64,000 nt of DNA from Notospermus geniculatus (GCA_002633025.1 NMRB01000054.1:361222-425221); one strand, 5' to 3'; numbered from the stretch's first letter, positions 1 to 11,849 are shown. Program-made: numbers and translations. Notes: a model not told the origin generated them from the letters alone.

Positions 1-167
1 CGGCTTACTGGAAAAAGCGGAACGGAACAGAACAGGCGGAATCGTTCCGCCGAAGGGAGCGACCATTATTTGTACATATGATGACTGGACTGAACATTCC
101 TAAAGCATGATCCTCGATGATGACATTACGATGGCGCCCCATAGCAGGCTGCGATATTGCCCTGTAA

Positions 168-297
168 GGCTAAGAATCCATTCACGCGATTTTCGGGCGG
201 TGCGATGCCGCATCCTTTGTCCATGACCAACGCCGCGGAAACAAACAATGGTTGCCGCGTCGCACCGCTAGAAAATCGCGTGAATGGATTCTTAGCC
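168..297. repeat. Hairpin MITE-like element
   Basis: The two ends are inverted copies of each other (left end GGCTAAGAATCCATTCACGC, right end its reverse complement) around a short loop. The whole unit is about 130 bp with no coding content. It looks like a foldback or MITE-type element. The short ORFs that cross it on both strands are produced by the palindrome. Confidence 0.7.
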
Positions 298-1379
298 TTC
301 GCCGATAGATCTCTGCTGCGCAAGGCCTCTATGCACCCGGGCCTACGCCAAAACTCATCGATTATCATTGGCAAGCAGCGGCTTATCACAGCGGCGGATT
401 GTAGAGCCCACTTGGCCTATTATTGCAGTTTTTTCCAGTCGCACACTTGGGCCACATAGGCCTACTGACGGCAGTCACTCCGCGCTGGACAAACTGCAAA
501 ACGCACTGAGGACCGCTACACGTGCACATTGTAAAGTTCTCTGTCCTAACTGAAAAGTTCGGCTGTCTTTTCAGAATAACTTAGTTTGTATTTCCAGGTT
601 ACGTGGGCTTACCACGGTTTGAATGAAACGAAAGATCAAAGTACACTCAAAACTTATCTCTATTCTTACAACTCCCAGCATATATACAAGTTCTCTAAAC
701 ATAACAGCAAAAATATATAAAATAGATCTATTTTTGATAATAGGCATAATCACGGCATCAAAGCACATCAAACAGCAGTTAAGACAATCAGGACATCCGC
801 TTGAAAATTTGTTTCAGAACAATCATTCAACAAAAAAATTTGTTTCGGAACAATCATTCAACAAAACAGAGATTAGACAGGCCTCACGAGGGTATTGATG
901 ACATAAATACAGCCAAAAAGTGCCAACTACCGAAGATTAACATCCGAATGTCCCAAAATCTCAACGATCACTCAAATTATGAATAATAATTTACGAACAG
1001 TTTATATTAATTATTAAAGTCATTACCAAAAGTGGCTAATAAAAGCGTAATTATCATCTGACCAGAATAACTCGCCGCCTAACTCTTAACTTCCGATCGT
1101 AGTAAAACAATGACATCAATAAATGGTATCAAACCTTTGTTAAGGACCTATACTTTACATAACGCCAGATGAAGATCGGACATGTAACTGGTCAGCCAAG
1201 GTTATTGTGGAATTGGTCTGCAATGAACTGCCAATTAAAAAAAATGATTTGGAAAACACGTGCGTGACGGAATAATCAATGCTCCCAACCATCCGCGACT
1301 CCAGGTCACACACACAGTGAATTTGGGAGAGGACAGCAAGATTACGTACGAGGCTGATTCCGTTCCACCTGTACCGCAT
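298..1379. other. Non-genic spacer
   Basis: AT-rich sequence with a short direct repeat near 800-860 (two copies of a TTTCGGAACAATCATTCAAC-like unit). I see no exon with credible splice borders or any recognisable protein. Confidence 0.5.
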
Positions 1380-2000
1380 TTTAGCTCACTCGTGAGCTAT
1401 AGCCATCACGCAGCGTCCGTCGTCCGTCGTCGTACGTTAGCAGGGCACGTTTTGTAACCGCTGGGGCTATTGATCTGAAACTTGGCACACATATACCCCT
1501 AGGTCAAATGACCTATGACACCCAATTTCGGTCCGATCTGATTCCTTGCTTGGCCACCAGGGGGGATAAACCGAAAACCTTTAAAGTGCAGTTTCGCCTT
1601 AACCGTAGATCGGATCATCACCAAATTTTTATGGTGGGTACATCTTATGAGGATACACGACATATCACCCGGGTCTTTGATTTGACCTAATTATCAAGGT
1701 CACAGAGGTCAAAGTTCGAAATTTCATTGTCGGATGGCACGTTTCGTGGCTATTTGTCCTGGATTGTTCAAATTGGGTGTGATGATGTATCAAGGTACCC
1801 TGTATGTCTGTGGTGGATTTCGGTCCGATCGGTCTTCAAGTACGGCCACCAGGTGGCTATCTTGGAAATTGAGCATTGGACCATAGCTCAATAACTATTG
1901 GGGCTAGAATGTTCTGAACTTGAACACAAAGTTTCAAACAATTAGGCCCCTATGTCTATTTCATTGGTCTGCCATGTTGGAGGTGAATTGAAACGTAGCA
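1380..2000 (+). repeat. GCTCAC/GTCGTCC-family repeat, copy 1 (partial)
   Basis: It starts with a palindromic AGCTCACTCGTGAGCT stretch, then GTCCGTCGTCCGTCGTCG, then sequence that aligns by eye with the longer copy at 56708-57807, including the shared stretches TTTGATTTGACCTA and AAGGTCACAGAGGTCAAAG. Non-coding. The right end is not clear. Confidence 0.65.
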
Positions 2001-2591
2001 CTGCAGTCACAAGAACGAAACCACCAACCTTTTCAAGCCTTAGGGATTGTCCTTTTAGGCTTAGGCCACATTAAAAAAATCTTTAGTTTAGCATCAGCGC
2101 CCGCCTCAAATTTTCTCGCCGCCTGAAAAAAAATTTTTTTTTGGAAAAAAAAATGTTTTCAAAAAATTTTTTTTTCTTCAATTCTTTTCTCACATTATAA
2201 TGTTCTCTGTCAAAAAGTGTGGTTTCTTGTCTACACATGCCTTTTCCAGGGTGACTCAGATATTTAATTTTTTGAATAAAAACCTTTTTCGAGTTAATAT
2301 TAAGGATTTGTCTATTGTATGGTAAATGGTACATCACAACCCTTTCATTCATCCTTCTTCCATGGACAGTACAAGGGCACCCGCCCTTTTGTGCAAGATC
2401 AATTTTCAGTACCGGTACGAGATTCAAGCAAGGTTAATTTCACTATCGTAGGCCTGACGAAATCAACTAGGCCTGGCTTATTGCAACAAACCTGCAGTTA
2501 TGATCAGACTGTGACGCGCGGGAAAACTCGCGGCGGCGTCAACCTCGTGTAAGATTTGGTTTTCCTTATGAACCTCGCCTACCTCCGAGTC
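2001..2591. other. Non-genic spacer with A/T homopolymer hairpins
   Basis: Contains alternating A and T runs near 2120-2180 that can fold on themselves. No supported exon. Confidence 0.45.
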
Positions 2592-2776
2592 CTCAGACCA
2601 CAGGTTCTTGTGGTTCGATACTATACTAGGGGACCACAAGTCCTTACACACTTCACTGAGAATGTAGGGCCTATAGAAAAACAATTGTTTTTCTATACAT
2701 TCTCAGTGAAGTGTGTAAGGACTTTTGGTCCTCTAATATACCGGTAGTATCGAACCACAAGAACCTGTGCTCTGAC
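2592..2776. repeat. Near-perfect palindromic element
   Basis: About 185 bp foldback. The left arm contains CACAGGTTCTTGTGGTTCG and the right arm its complement. The centre is AAAAACAATTGTTTTT near 2680-2695. The size and structure are typical of a non-autonomous hairpin transposon. Confidence 0.75.
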
Positions 2777-3966
2777 TTCAAATATACATGTGTAGGAAGA
2801 TACATTGTATACTCTAAAGCCGTATTACTGAGAAAGCAGTTAATTATCAATATACCGACTACTCCACACAACTCAGTCCACACAGCTAAGCGTTATCGAT
2901 GACGGCCGCCAGAGCTGTAATACGATGTAATAACCGGTCATGAAGGTCGGACGCTGGCGTGTAGCATGACAGCTTCAGAAAAATATTCAGAAATCGGTCA
3001 AAAATACCTACTTCCAAACTTCCAATGATTTGAATCACCTCAGCTACATCTTCTGAAGAATTCCTCGCTCACTGCGAAAGTTTAGACGAGGTATCTTCCT
3101 TCCAAAATCGGTTGTTTCAGCAGCTCCGATTTTCTCCAAATTCGAGCAAGGCGCACTGCGCTGCTGCTATCGCCGCCTAGTAGCTGATAACAGCAGTCTC
3201 TGGATTGAGCATCCCTCATCGCAAGTGCTGCCTCCTGGAGTAGCAAGATGCAAGTGAAATTGATGCTGTGGCGGCCGGTGTAACATCTTCCAGTGTTCCC
3301 CGTCTGTGAGTGTTCCCTTCCTATTGTCTGCCAGCATTTCCCAAACAATAAGGGGGACACAGTCACCCACAGAAACACAGACAGATATAACACCTGGAAT
3401 CAGTCGACCCGCAGGAATGTCTTGCGCGCGGGAAACAGGGCGGGTGTTCTGGATAGAAAAAGATGAGACCAAGATAAGGCGGCTGGCTGTATCGACCTCA
3501 CTTCTCTCCAAAGCTGAGCCCGGTGCGACAGGGATCAAAGGTGTTCTCGCCAAAATGACATGACACACGTCACGCCACAAACACTCTATAAACTTTATAA
3601 TAAAGTTGGAGTAACCACAGTCTGCATCAATAACATCTTTTATTTCGAAACTGGACAAAATTTTTTCGAACTAGAATCAAATTTCTCAAAGAATCAAATA
3701 GGAAAGTAAACTTTTTTGTCGCCACATTTAGAGAACTCTCAGGCTGCAATCACATAGAGCTACACGCTACACGGACACGCTGGTTAACAATGGCTTCACG
3801 GTCGCGAGCCGCAGTCATTGTTAACCGGATATTCATGTAGCATGTACGGTACATGTACAAATGTAGTTCTATGTATTGCAGCCTCAGGCCGAGTTAGAGG
3901 TATATGGTGTACGGACACGCTGAAGAACAAAGGTTTCATGGTCATGAACCCTTTAGGCCCCTATTA
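2777..3966. other. Non-genic spacer
   Basis: No exon supported. A 163-codon minus-strand ORF at 3167-3658 has no recognisable domain or splice context. The stretch near 3290-3420 resembles the insertion at 27136-27290 (shared GTGTAAC and AGTGTTCCCC motifs), so it may be a decayed copy of that repeat. Confidence 0.4.
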
Positions 3967-4072
3967 CATAGAAGTATACGGTATACGAAAACGCCGGTTA
4001 ACAATGGCTTCACAGCCGTGAATCCATTTGAAGCCTTTGTTAACCGACGTTTTCGTATACCGTATACTTCTG
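3967..4072. repeat. Hairpin MITE-like element
   Basis: Arms begin AGAAGTATACGGTATACG and end with the reverse complement, around a short loop. A related half-palindrome based on GGTTAACAATGGCTTCA lies just upstream at about 3782-3830, suggesting two elements of one family or one that was rearranged. Confidence 0.7.
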
Positions 4073-4331
4073 TGTAGAGGAAGCCTTATTAGGCCACTGT
4101 TCGTCAGCGTGTACCTCTTTGTAAACCCGGCCTTATGTAATTCATCTGTCCCCCTCTTTTTTTCCACATTTTTGTGTCATTCTTCCAAATCCATGTTTAT
4201 ATTTCAATGCTAAATCCTATATACATATATAATTACTAGTCAACAAGGTACACATACATGTATAATACACATCGCTCTATTTTTGATAATACAGTATTTG
4301 GTCAATGAGATGACTTCTATCAGGTGTGTCC

Positions 4332-4546
4332 CAGGGGCGGATCAAGGATTCTGGTAAGGCGGGCACATAAGGCCACACGCGGACCGATGAAGGTAAGTGC
4401 CGAAAGAGCAAAGCCACGGCAGGGTCTCCCCCAGAAAAAATTACAAGGAAATTCTGTGGCACTTTGAAAAAGAGCAATTTTCCTAACACTTGTCACCGAA
4501 AAAAGAGGGGAGCACGGGCGAGGTGTGCCCCCTGGATCCGCGCCCG
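4332..4546. mobile_element. CAGGGGCGGATC-family MITE, copy 1
   Basis: Left end CAGGGGCGGATCAAGGATT, right end CTGGATCCGCGCCCG. These are the same inverted termini as the elements at 15747-16022 and 55243-55422. AGGTGTGT flanks the copy on both sides (4322-4329 and 4547-4554), though two extra bases separate the left flank from the terminus, so the target duplication is less clean than for the other copies. Confidence 0.6.
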
Positions 4547-5111
4547 AGGTGTGTTCCATGAGTATATCGTCAAATCTAGCGAGATCACTAATGTGTTATG
4601 ATTGGCAGCTGTCGGAGAATATTTCCAACCCACTTGGAACAACCTTCCACTGATATACTGGGCACCATCTCCAGTATACCAGATATTGCCAACTGTAGGT
4701 CTATGCCCATAACCAGGGCCAAAGCTAACTTTTGGTCGGGGAGGGAGCAAATCACCTGCATTTTGAAATTTTTTGGCCAAAATCTGCATGAAAATGCACC
4801 TCTCGGTGACTTAAGGGCCTCTTAACCCGCCCCCTCACTATACTAGCTACATGTACAGTCCCGATCACACTGTCTGGATGTAACAGTCACAAGAAACTCA
4901 TTGAAGATGGGTTAAATACACAGGGCACTGAATTACATGTACCATTGACACTAGATTTTGATTTGAACTAACAAGCACTACATACATCTAAATAATATCA
5001 TGCATACGTAGAATATGTTGAACATCAAACACTTGAAATTGTTAAATAATACCAAAAGATGCATCAATCACTTTGTTCGGTCATATTACTCATTTCAGAA
5101 GTTGTATGACC
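4547..5111. other. Non-genic spacer
   Basis: No supported gene, and no inverted repeats longer than about 20 bp noticed. Confidence 0.4.
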
Positions 5112-5441
5112 CAGGGTTTCCGCCAGAGGGTAAAATTCCGTACCCTTAAATTTTTCCAGGGTACGTATCCGTACCCTCAAAAATGTTGGGTATTACCCAT
5201 AAACCATTTTTACATGACATGCCGGACGAAACCAAACAACCGGCAGGACCAGCGCGGGGATTTTATGCTTCAAAATATGCCTAAAATGGCACCAAACATC
5301 GTTTAAAACCTTTTTAAAAAATCGAGAAAAAAAAAATTCAAAAAAATTTTTTTTTCAAAAAAATTTTTTTTTCAAAAAAATTTTTATCAAAAAATTTTTG
5401 GGGGGTCCATACCCTCATTTTTTTTTCTGGCGGAAACCCTG
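5112..5441. mobile_element. hAT-like MITE with TGACC target duplication
   Basis: Termini are CAGGGTTTCCGCCAGA and its reverse complement. The 5-bp sequence TGACC lies directly outside both ends (5107-5111 and 5442-5446). The interior is non-coding, with long alternating A and T runs at about 5310-5400 that form secondary hairpins. CAGGG ends and a 5-bp duplication match the other CAGGG-ended elements in this window. Confidence 0.8.
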
Positions 5442-5662
5442 TGACCTTATGTGGACCTCCTGTTGCCAGAGACAGTAACTTCAATATTGTGCACTATGCT
5501 TCCTGGCCCAAGCACCTCATGCTGAGAACACCAGGGGTCTTCGCTCAACGCTCTTCATCACCACACACGTCAGTATGCGGTGACGGAGGGAGCAAGCAAT
5601 AAGAACCAGTGATGAGCCCATGAAGAAGTACCGGTACCTTGTCTCCAAGTCCTGGATAATCT

Positions 5663-8600
5663 CTACGTGGGGAGAGTTTTGGAAAGATCAAAAGCAACCA
5701 CAATTGTTTCAGAAGTTTCCATGGTTTGAGGATTTGGTTGACATTCCAGGGGCTGAAAAACCATTTGGTCATTTTTCTCTTTCATGTCTTTACAATTACG
5801 ACTGTGCGACGTTAGTAGACCTTTCTGTGTAAACGACTTGCCACAAACCCGGCACACAAAAGGTCGTTCGCCAGTGTGGATGTATTCATGTGTTTTACGT
5901 GCCGACGACTGAGAAAAGCCCTTCCCACAGTGAGAACACTTGTAGGGTTTTTCGCCAGTATGAACGCGCATGTGCTTCTTCATCTGTGCACTTGAAACAA
6001 ACGACTTGGCACAGTACGGACACAAATACGGCTTTTCATGCGTATGTATGCTGCGGACATGCAAAGCTAACCGACAGCTCCCAGTAAACGCTTTATCACA
6101 GAAAGAACACTTATATGGTTTTTCTCCCGTATGAACACGAGTGTGGAGGGTCAACTCCCCGTTGCTAATGAAGCATTTCCCGCAGTAAGCGCACTGGAAT
6201 GGTTTTTCACCCGTATGAATACGGATGTGAAGAATCAAGTGGTTTTTGTTTTTGAAAGCTTTCTGGCAATACGTGCATGGAAACGGCCTCTCCCCTCCGT
6301 GAACACGAGTATGCACAATGACGCGACGTTTTGTAGCGAACGATTTCCCACATTGTTCACATTTAAAGTCTTTTTGCCCACACTTTGAGCGGATGTGGTG
6401 GTTCAGGGCCCATTTCTGTGAGAACGCTGCTTCACAATTTGGACACTTGAATGGTGTAACATTGGGATGGTCTCTCTGTATGTGTCTGGCCAAGTCAACC
6501 TTCATACAGAACACCTTCGAACACTCAGTGCAGTTCAGTGGTCCTTCCCCGCTTGACATGTGGATCGTCAAATCCTTTTTCCACCTGTACACTTTACCAC
6601 AGGTTTGACATTGGTTTAAGCTCACAGCTCTACGAATCCTAGTGCGAACTTGTGAATCCACGCCTTCACTCGAGTCTCGGTCTTCTCTGGAAGACGACCC
6701 CGATGTTGCTCCACCGTTTTCTTGCGCAACTTCTTGGCTATTTTTATCAGTAGGTTTCTCATTGTTATCATCTGAAGTAGTAGTGACTTCTTGGCTACTT
6801 TCATCAGGTTTCTCATTGTTATCATCTGAAGCAGTAGTGCTTGCTACCGTTACACTTGAATTGGCCGACGCAGGCGCGTCAGTCGCGGAACATGGTTGTT
6901 CTTGTTCACAAATATGCCTCGCAGAGTCCCTCTTGGAACAGAACACCTCACCACAACCAGAGCATTTCAAAGGCCCAAGCTTTTTAGCCTTAGTGGTATG
7001 TATGATTAAATCTTTCTTCCATAAGTACACCTTTCCACAGTTGTCACACTTGTGTTGCTCGCCTTGCCAGATCTCCGCATGAGTACGCTCATGTTTTGCC
7101 AAATCAGTTTTCATGCAGAATGTTTTCTGACACACACAGCATACAAATGGTCCGACTTTCTGAGCGTTCGCCACGTGTATGAGCAAATCCTTCTTCCACA
7201 GGTATACCTTCCCACATGTCCTGCATTTATGCTGGACAGCAGCCTTCTTCTGATCATGAGAACGTTCATGTCTGGTCAAATCTGACTTCATGCAAAACAC
7301 CTTCTCACAAAAAGAACATGCTAAGGGTTCTTTGCTGGCATTTGCCGTATGAATCAACAAATCTCTCTTCCACTGATAGACTTTACCACACACAGTACAC
7401 CAGTACTCTCCTCTTACAGAATCTTCTGAGCACACATGTCCTGCTACGTCCATCTTGCTGGAAAACACTTCATTACACTGTGAGCACTTGAACGTGCCCC
7501 CTCCATATTCCTGATTAACGGTCTGCCCGGCATCTTTATCAGCCTCGCCGTCTTCCTGGGGAACATCACTAACTTTTTGTACGAGGACGCTGCCTTCTGG
7601 GAGAGGCACTAGGCTGCTGCCCTCACCGAGAGCAGCCGAGGTGGGTGATGGAATAAGCGACATGCCTGTTGGCAGTGCTAACACACCGGGAGAGTTAGCT
7701 TGTGTCAAGCTCACAGGAACAGGAGGGCTTGCTGGAATTTTTTTGCCCAATGTGCACACAACAGACCCTTGTGAGGTCAGCTGGATGGACAGAATGCCGG
7801 GATCGACATCAGTAATACCAAGAACTGGTAATTCAGGCTCATTTAGAGTATTGGTGTGCTGGACCTCGACCTTTTTGATATCAGGATGACTTGAATCCTC
7901 TAGGGCAGGGGGATGCCACTGAGACTGCCTGAAAAGAAAAAGCTCTGTCTTATCCTACAACTTCAGTACCCCCAGGACCTCACTAAAGGCAGCTCTCTTA
8001 GTGGAGTTTTCTTGCCAACAAATTAATTGACCATTACGGTACTACAAATAGAAATCATCTTATCGTATTCTCAGAAAGAAATCCAAAATGAAAAGCACAA
8101 AAAAGGACACACAAAATGACACAGTATAATAAAGTCATCTCCAATATTCGCAAATTTTGGACCCCCACCGGGATCTCCTCCGGCACTTTCGGCAATTCAT
8201 TTCAATCACTGATTGGCCAGATGACCTTAGACGTATACAGTGGAACCCCGGAAACACGACCACCGATGGGACCTTGCTTAAATGGTCTTTTTAGCGGGGT
8301 GGTCGCGTTACTGAGATCAGGTCTGAGAGCCAGCTGCCGAGACATGATCGTCGGTGGCCAAAACGGCAGATCCTGCCTACCTAACTCCCATGATCAGTCG
8401 ATCAGCTAGTCTAGTTGTTTTGTTTATTGATGGCTTCTTGATTGTCAGTGAGTTGTTTGCTAACTTTCTTGGTCAATTGACGAAAATGAACAGCCCCTTT
8501 GCGAATATCGGAGACAACTTCATGTTCTGAGAAAGGATGCTTTGCTAAGACACGCAGTTGGTTGTTTACTTTGTGATAGTGTTGTAATAATACACATCTC

Positions 8601-8721
8601 CTGCATCATCTCTGGCATACTTCCAGCCAGGAGGAAGATCTTGGTCAGAGACGTCAGTCTGTGGGCGAAACGGTGGAGGCGGTGGGGGTGATTCAGTATC
8701 CCTTTTGGTGCTGCATTCCAT
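5663..8721 (-). CDS. WW-domain / multi-C2H2 zinc-finger protein
   Basis: Two coding exons on the minus strand: 8721..8570 and 7928..5663, 805 codons plus stop. The start is the ATG at 8721; an in-frame TGA lies 18 bases upstream. The donor AA|GTAAAC and acceptor TTTTCAG fuse the reading frames exactly. Residues 29-58 form a WW domain with both tryptophans, a YYY core and the final proline. The exon junction falls inside it at Lys51. It resembles the SETD2-type WW domain. Residues about 197-763 hold 17 CxxC fingers. Fingers 11-16 have TGEKP-like linkers and full His pairs. Several N-terminal fingers lack the last His or use Cys. A Ser/Thr/Asp/Glu-rich spacer separates fingers 7 and 8. The likely role is a nuclear nucleic-acid-binding regulator that also binds proline-rich partners (inferred). 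The second exon is open from its acceptor, so the GTG at 7759 is not the start. Confidence 0.85.
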
Positions 8722-8786
8722 ATTCTTAAATGACTCCTCTCAACTGTAATGCAAGAAAATATGGGGTGGACTTAGGAGTCAAGCTC

Positions 8787-8900
8787 GGCGCACATTGATG
8801 GCAAATCTCAATGCGGCAGGGGTGTTTTTAAAGTCGACTGACCCAACGCTGCTGGACTCTTCATTCACCTACCGCATTGAAATTTGCGTCAATGTGCGCC
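8787..8900. repeat. MITE family with GCACATT...AATGCGG arms, copy 1
   Basis: Inverted arms GGCGCACATTGATGGCAAAT and the reverse complement flank a core containing AGTCGACTGACCCAACGCTG. The same core and related arms recur at 20151-20302 and 32730-32881. Confidence 0.75.
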
Positions 8901-9122
8901 TAGCCTAAGTACTGTAGGGCGTAGTGGATTACTTTGACAGGCCTACCGTATGTTCAAGACGATCGGAGTAGGCCTAAGCATTGAATATAGTAGCCTACGA
9001 CACCATCCAATACCCCGATCCTTTTGCTTTTGCCTCTACTTGCCTACCCTAGCTATCCTTTTTGCATTTTGCTGACTGGAATAGATATCCAAAAAACAGC
9101 ACAAAAACGACACACAGTATAC

Positions 9123-9251
9123 AATAAATCGGAAAGTTGTCTCTGAATACCGGTATTTCACCTCTGGGATCGCTAACATAGCGCCTGAGAAAGACCCCGA
9201 TTGGGGTCGAAAATTTGCGAAATATTCAGAGACGACTTTCGGATTTATTGT
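9123..9251. repeat. Hairpin MITE with 27-bp arms
   Basis: The left arm starts AATAAATCGGAAAGTTGTCT; the right arm is its reverse complement with two changes. The loop holds a GACCCC/GGGGTC stem. A similar stem motif sits near 9600-9635. Confidence 0.7.
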
Positions 9252-9265
9252 TGCTGACCAGGAGC

Positions 9266-9365
9266 CATGTTCCCGAAGCCATCGTTAGGTTAACGATGTC
9301 GTTAAAACTGGGGAAATGCATAGCGTAACGACATCGTTAACCTAACGACGGCTTCGGGAACATGG
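9266..9365. repeat. 100-bp hairpin element
   Basis: Arms CATGTTCCCGAAGCCATCG and the reverse complement (one mismatch) continue through GTTAGGTTAACGATGTCGTTA, leaving only a 20-base loop. Non-coding foldback. Confidence 0.75.
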
Positions 9366-10328
9366 GTCCAGAATGGTAGGCTTTAGGCCTAGGGGCTAAA
9401 GTTTAGAATAGAATTCCCGATCGTAAGTGACGTTACTCAACTCCATCCATGCCATGGCACACAAAATGGAAATCACTAGCTATTAGGCCTATGCTAAATA
9501 AATGCAGCTTATTCCATCAGTCGATCGACGACCTTTTCACTCAGTCATGCAGTTGGCGGTGTGATGATAGATAGCAGCTCGACTTGAAAGTGCCAGCCTG
9601 AAGAAGACCCCGGCTGGGCTCGAAAATTTGTTAAGAATCTGGAATTTGACTTCCTGTTGTGTTTATCACATCATTTATTTTGTGTGTCAATTTTTGTGCT
9701 TTCTCTTTCTTTAATCTTTGTGATGATCGGGGATTCTAAACATGCTACCGTAAACTCATTCCGGCCTAGGCCTATCTACTAGTCCTACCATGCCTACTCA
9801 CTGTTGTCTGCAGGCAAGCGACTGAAAGCAAATGTTCATCATGCAAAATGAGCTATGATGGTCATGCATGATTGCTGTTGAACATGCATGCACGTAGTTT
9901 GTGTACATCATGCACTGCATGCCCGGGCAGCCATCCATGGTCACAATCGGCGACGGCAATCGGCGGAATTTGGACGCCTCTCAGCAGGCTCAGTCAATTG
10001 GGCGCCGTTAACTTTTTGTCGCCTCCGAGACAAACTCCAAGAGTTCTCATCATTTTCTGACCTCGGAAGTTTATTAAACAACCTTTCTGCAAAGGCTATG
10101 AGGTGTTTTGAAACAATTATTTCAGATTTCTCGAGAGCGAACAGAAGACATGGAAGAAGAAACGCGAACGAATTATACCGTTGCGCATTTGCTCATCTTT
10201 CGTTTCGAAATGTCCTACGTGATTTCCTGACGTCATCATGATCGGTCCCGATACCACTGACGTCATCAATCAACCTGATGGCGCGAGATTCAAACACACT
10301 TATCGGAACGGGAGAGCGAATATAACCT
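9366..10328. other. Non-genic spacer left of the duplication
   Basis: No supported exon. AGGCCTA palindromes are frequent. The left breakpoint of the tandem duplication lies at its right edge. Confidence 0.4.
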
Positions 10329-10605
10329 CGGCCGACTCAGCTCTGTACCTTAGCTTGATGTGTATTTAAAGTGAAGGAAGTGAGTGGGATGCGAGCAGTC
10401 GTGTGGCGATCTCATCCTAAATACTGTTTTTATCGACGTGTACTAAAAGCGGCGCGGTACACTTGGCGGCAACACAACAGTTTTTTTGGACCATAGTTGG
10501 CGTCGAGTGAGCCGCTTCGCTTGGAATCCTGTGATTGTCACCCATCATTTACAGTGACAAGGTGACACTGGTCCATGTTATGAGGCGGACGTCATCAGCA
10601 GCCAT

Positions 10606-10697
10606 AGTTTTCGCAAAGCCCCCGAAACGCCAACGCGCCGCGTCTATCCTTTTGTTCGGTGCCTTCTTCGCGGCATCGGGGGCTTTGCGAAAACTCC
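10606..10697. repeat. GTTTTCGCAAAGCCC hairpin, copy 1
   Basis: Arms AGTTTTCGCAAAGCCCCCGA and the reverse complement fold to a short hairpin. It is followed directly by a second, longer copy. The 148-codon ORF across this cluster is a by-product of the repeats. Confidence 0.75.
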
Positions 10698-10709
10698 CTT
10701 TAGGCCTAC

Positions 10710-10832
10710 AGTTTTCGCAAAGCCCCCGAAACGCCAACGCGAACTTCTATTGTTTTGTTCGGTGCTCTCTTCGTGGCACCGAACAATGGGTTTGGCGTCG
10801 CGTTCGCGTTCCGGGGCTTTGCGAAAACTCCC
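10710..10832. repeat. GTTTTCGCAAAGCCC hairpin, copy 2
   Basis: Same termini as the preceding element, with longer arms (GAAACGCCAACGCGAAC) and a central TTGTTCGGTGC/GCACCGAACAA stem. Identical in unit 2 at 22146-22268. A third, diverged locus lies in a CAP-gene intron (37979-38105). Confidence 0.8.
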
Positions 10833-11074
10833 TATTATCGTACGCTCGTTTATTCATTTTACATGTATTTGTCAGCCACTTTTCACGACCCATCATTTGT
10901 ATTAATAGCTGGAAGACTCGCTCACAGCGGCACTGGTGGTATCCATCCAAAATCACCATTCTGAAAAACCAGGAGATTTAAAGATGTATCCCTGAATGCC
11001 ATCATGCCGCGCTGTAGGCCTAGGCCTACACCCTGGACGCGAGTGTGGAGAAACAACGAACGCTTACACAGTAC

Positions 11075-11425
11075 TGGAGAGATTTTGTAACGTTACAAAA
11101 TCTCACCAATCACTGGAGAGATTTTGTAACGTTACAAAATCTCACCACTCACTGGAGAGATTTTGTAACGTTACAAAATCTCTCCAGTGATTGGTGAGAG
11201 AATCTATAGTATGGTGATAATTTGTAACACATGAAAGTTACACTTTATCGCCAGGAGATTTTTTGTAACAAACCTAAGTTACAATTTATCTCCACTCCCT
11301 GGTAAAAAGGGAAGAGGGCCTAAACGGCAAAAACGTTACAAAATCTCACCACTCACTGGAGAGATTTTGTAACGTTACAAAATCTCTCCAGTGAGTGGTG
11401 AGATTTTGTAACGTTACAAAATCTC
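11075..11425. repeat. 39-bp palindromic satellite (left edge of gap)
   Basis: The unit consists of a perfect 26-bp palindrome (GAGATTTTGTAAC followed by its reverse complement) plus a 13-base spacer ACCANTCACTGGA. There are three copies at 11075-11190, a diverged middle with scattered TTTGTAAC/GTTAC motifs, and two more copies at 11331-11425 running into the N gap. The 13-residue periodic ORFs here are an artefact of the 39-bp period. Confidence 0.85.
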
Positions 11426-11527
11426 NNNNNNNNNNNNNNNNNNNNNNNNNNNNNNNNNNNNNNNNNNNNNNNNNNNNNNNNNNNNNNNNNNNNNNNNNNN
11501 NNNNNNNNNNNNNNNNNNNNNNNNNNN
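11426..11527. other. Assembly gap (102 N)
   Basis: A run of N that interrupts the palindromic satellite; the true array length is unknown. Confidence 0.95.
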
Positions 11528-11849
11528 TTAAAGCACCACGGTATTGCCACTTTCTGTCGACAGCCGGCGCCACCGTACCCGTTCTCCAATACTGTAGTTA
11601 AGCCTTTCGCCCCAATGTTGGAGAATGTATGATTACACTACAATGCACGTAGTAGCATGCGTAGTTTACCAAGTCATCAATAGAGGTCTCCCTTAACGCG
11701 GGTAGGTGTAACGCAGGATGGGAAGCAATACTGTGGTCCTTTAAAGATGTATCCCTGAATGCCATCACGCCGCGCTGTACACCCTGAACGCGAGTGTGGA
11801 GAAACAACGAACGCTTTAATACAGAAAAAAGGGTGAAACCACTCACTCT

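Noticed and set aside
3167-3658. 163-codon minus-strand ORF
   Set aside because: No recognisable domain, no splice context, and part of it overlaps a repeat-like stretch.
6131-7285. Several plus-strand ORFs across the zinc-finger exon
   Set aside because: They are antisense shadows of the minus-strand reading frame and lack domains.
7759-7761. Start codon of the zinc-finger protein at 7759
   Set aside because: The codon is GTG inside an exon whose frame stays open to a splice acceptor at 7929. The true ATG is in the WW exon at 8721.
9598-9635. CTGAAGA ... CGAAA arrangement like a hammerhead ribozyme core, with a related form at 9185-9215
   Set aside because: Stem II can form, but I find no complementary strands for stems I and III around the core, and the related copy breaks the CTGANGA motif.
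10535-10981. 148-codon plus-strand ORF, repeated exactly at 21971-22417
   Set aside because: It runs through two hairpin elements. Its identity in both units follows from the whole block being identical, and it has no domain or codon pattern of a gene.
11075-11425. Regular repeat array that could be read as a CRISPR
   Set aside because: Spacers are identical rather than unique, the unit is a perfect palindrome, and the genome is that of an animal. It is a satellite.
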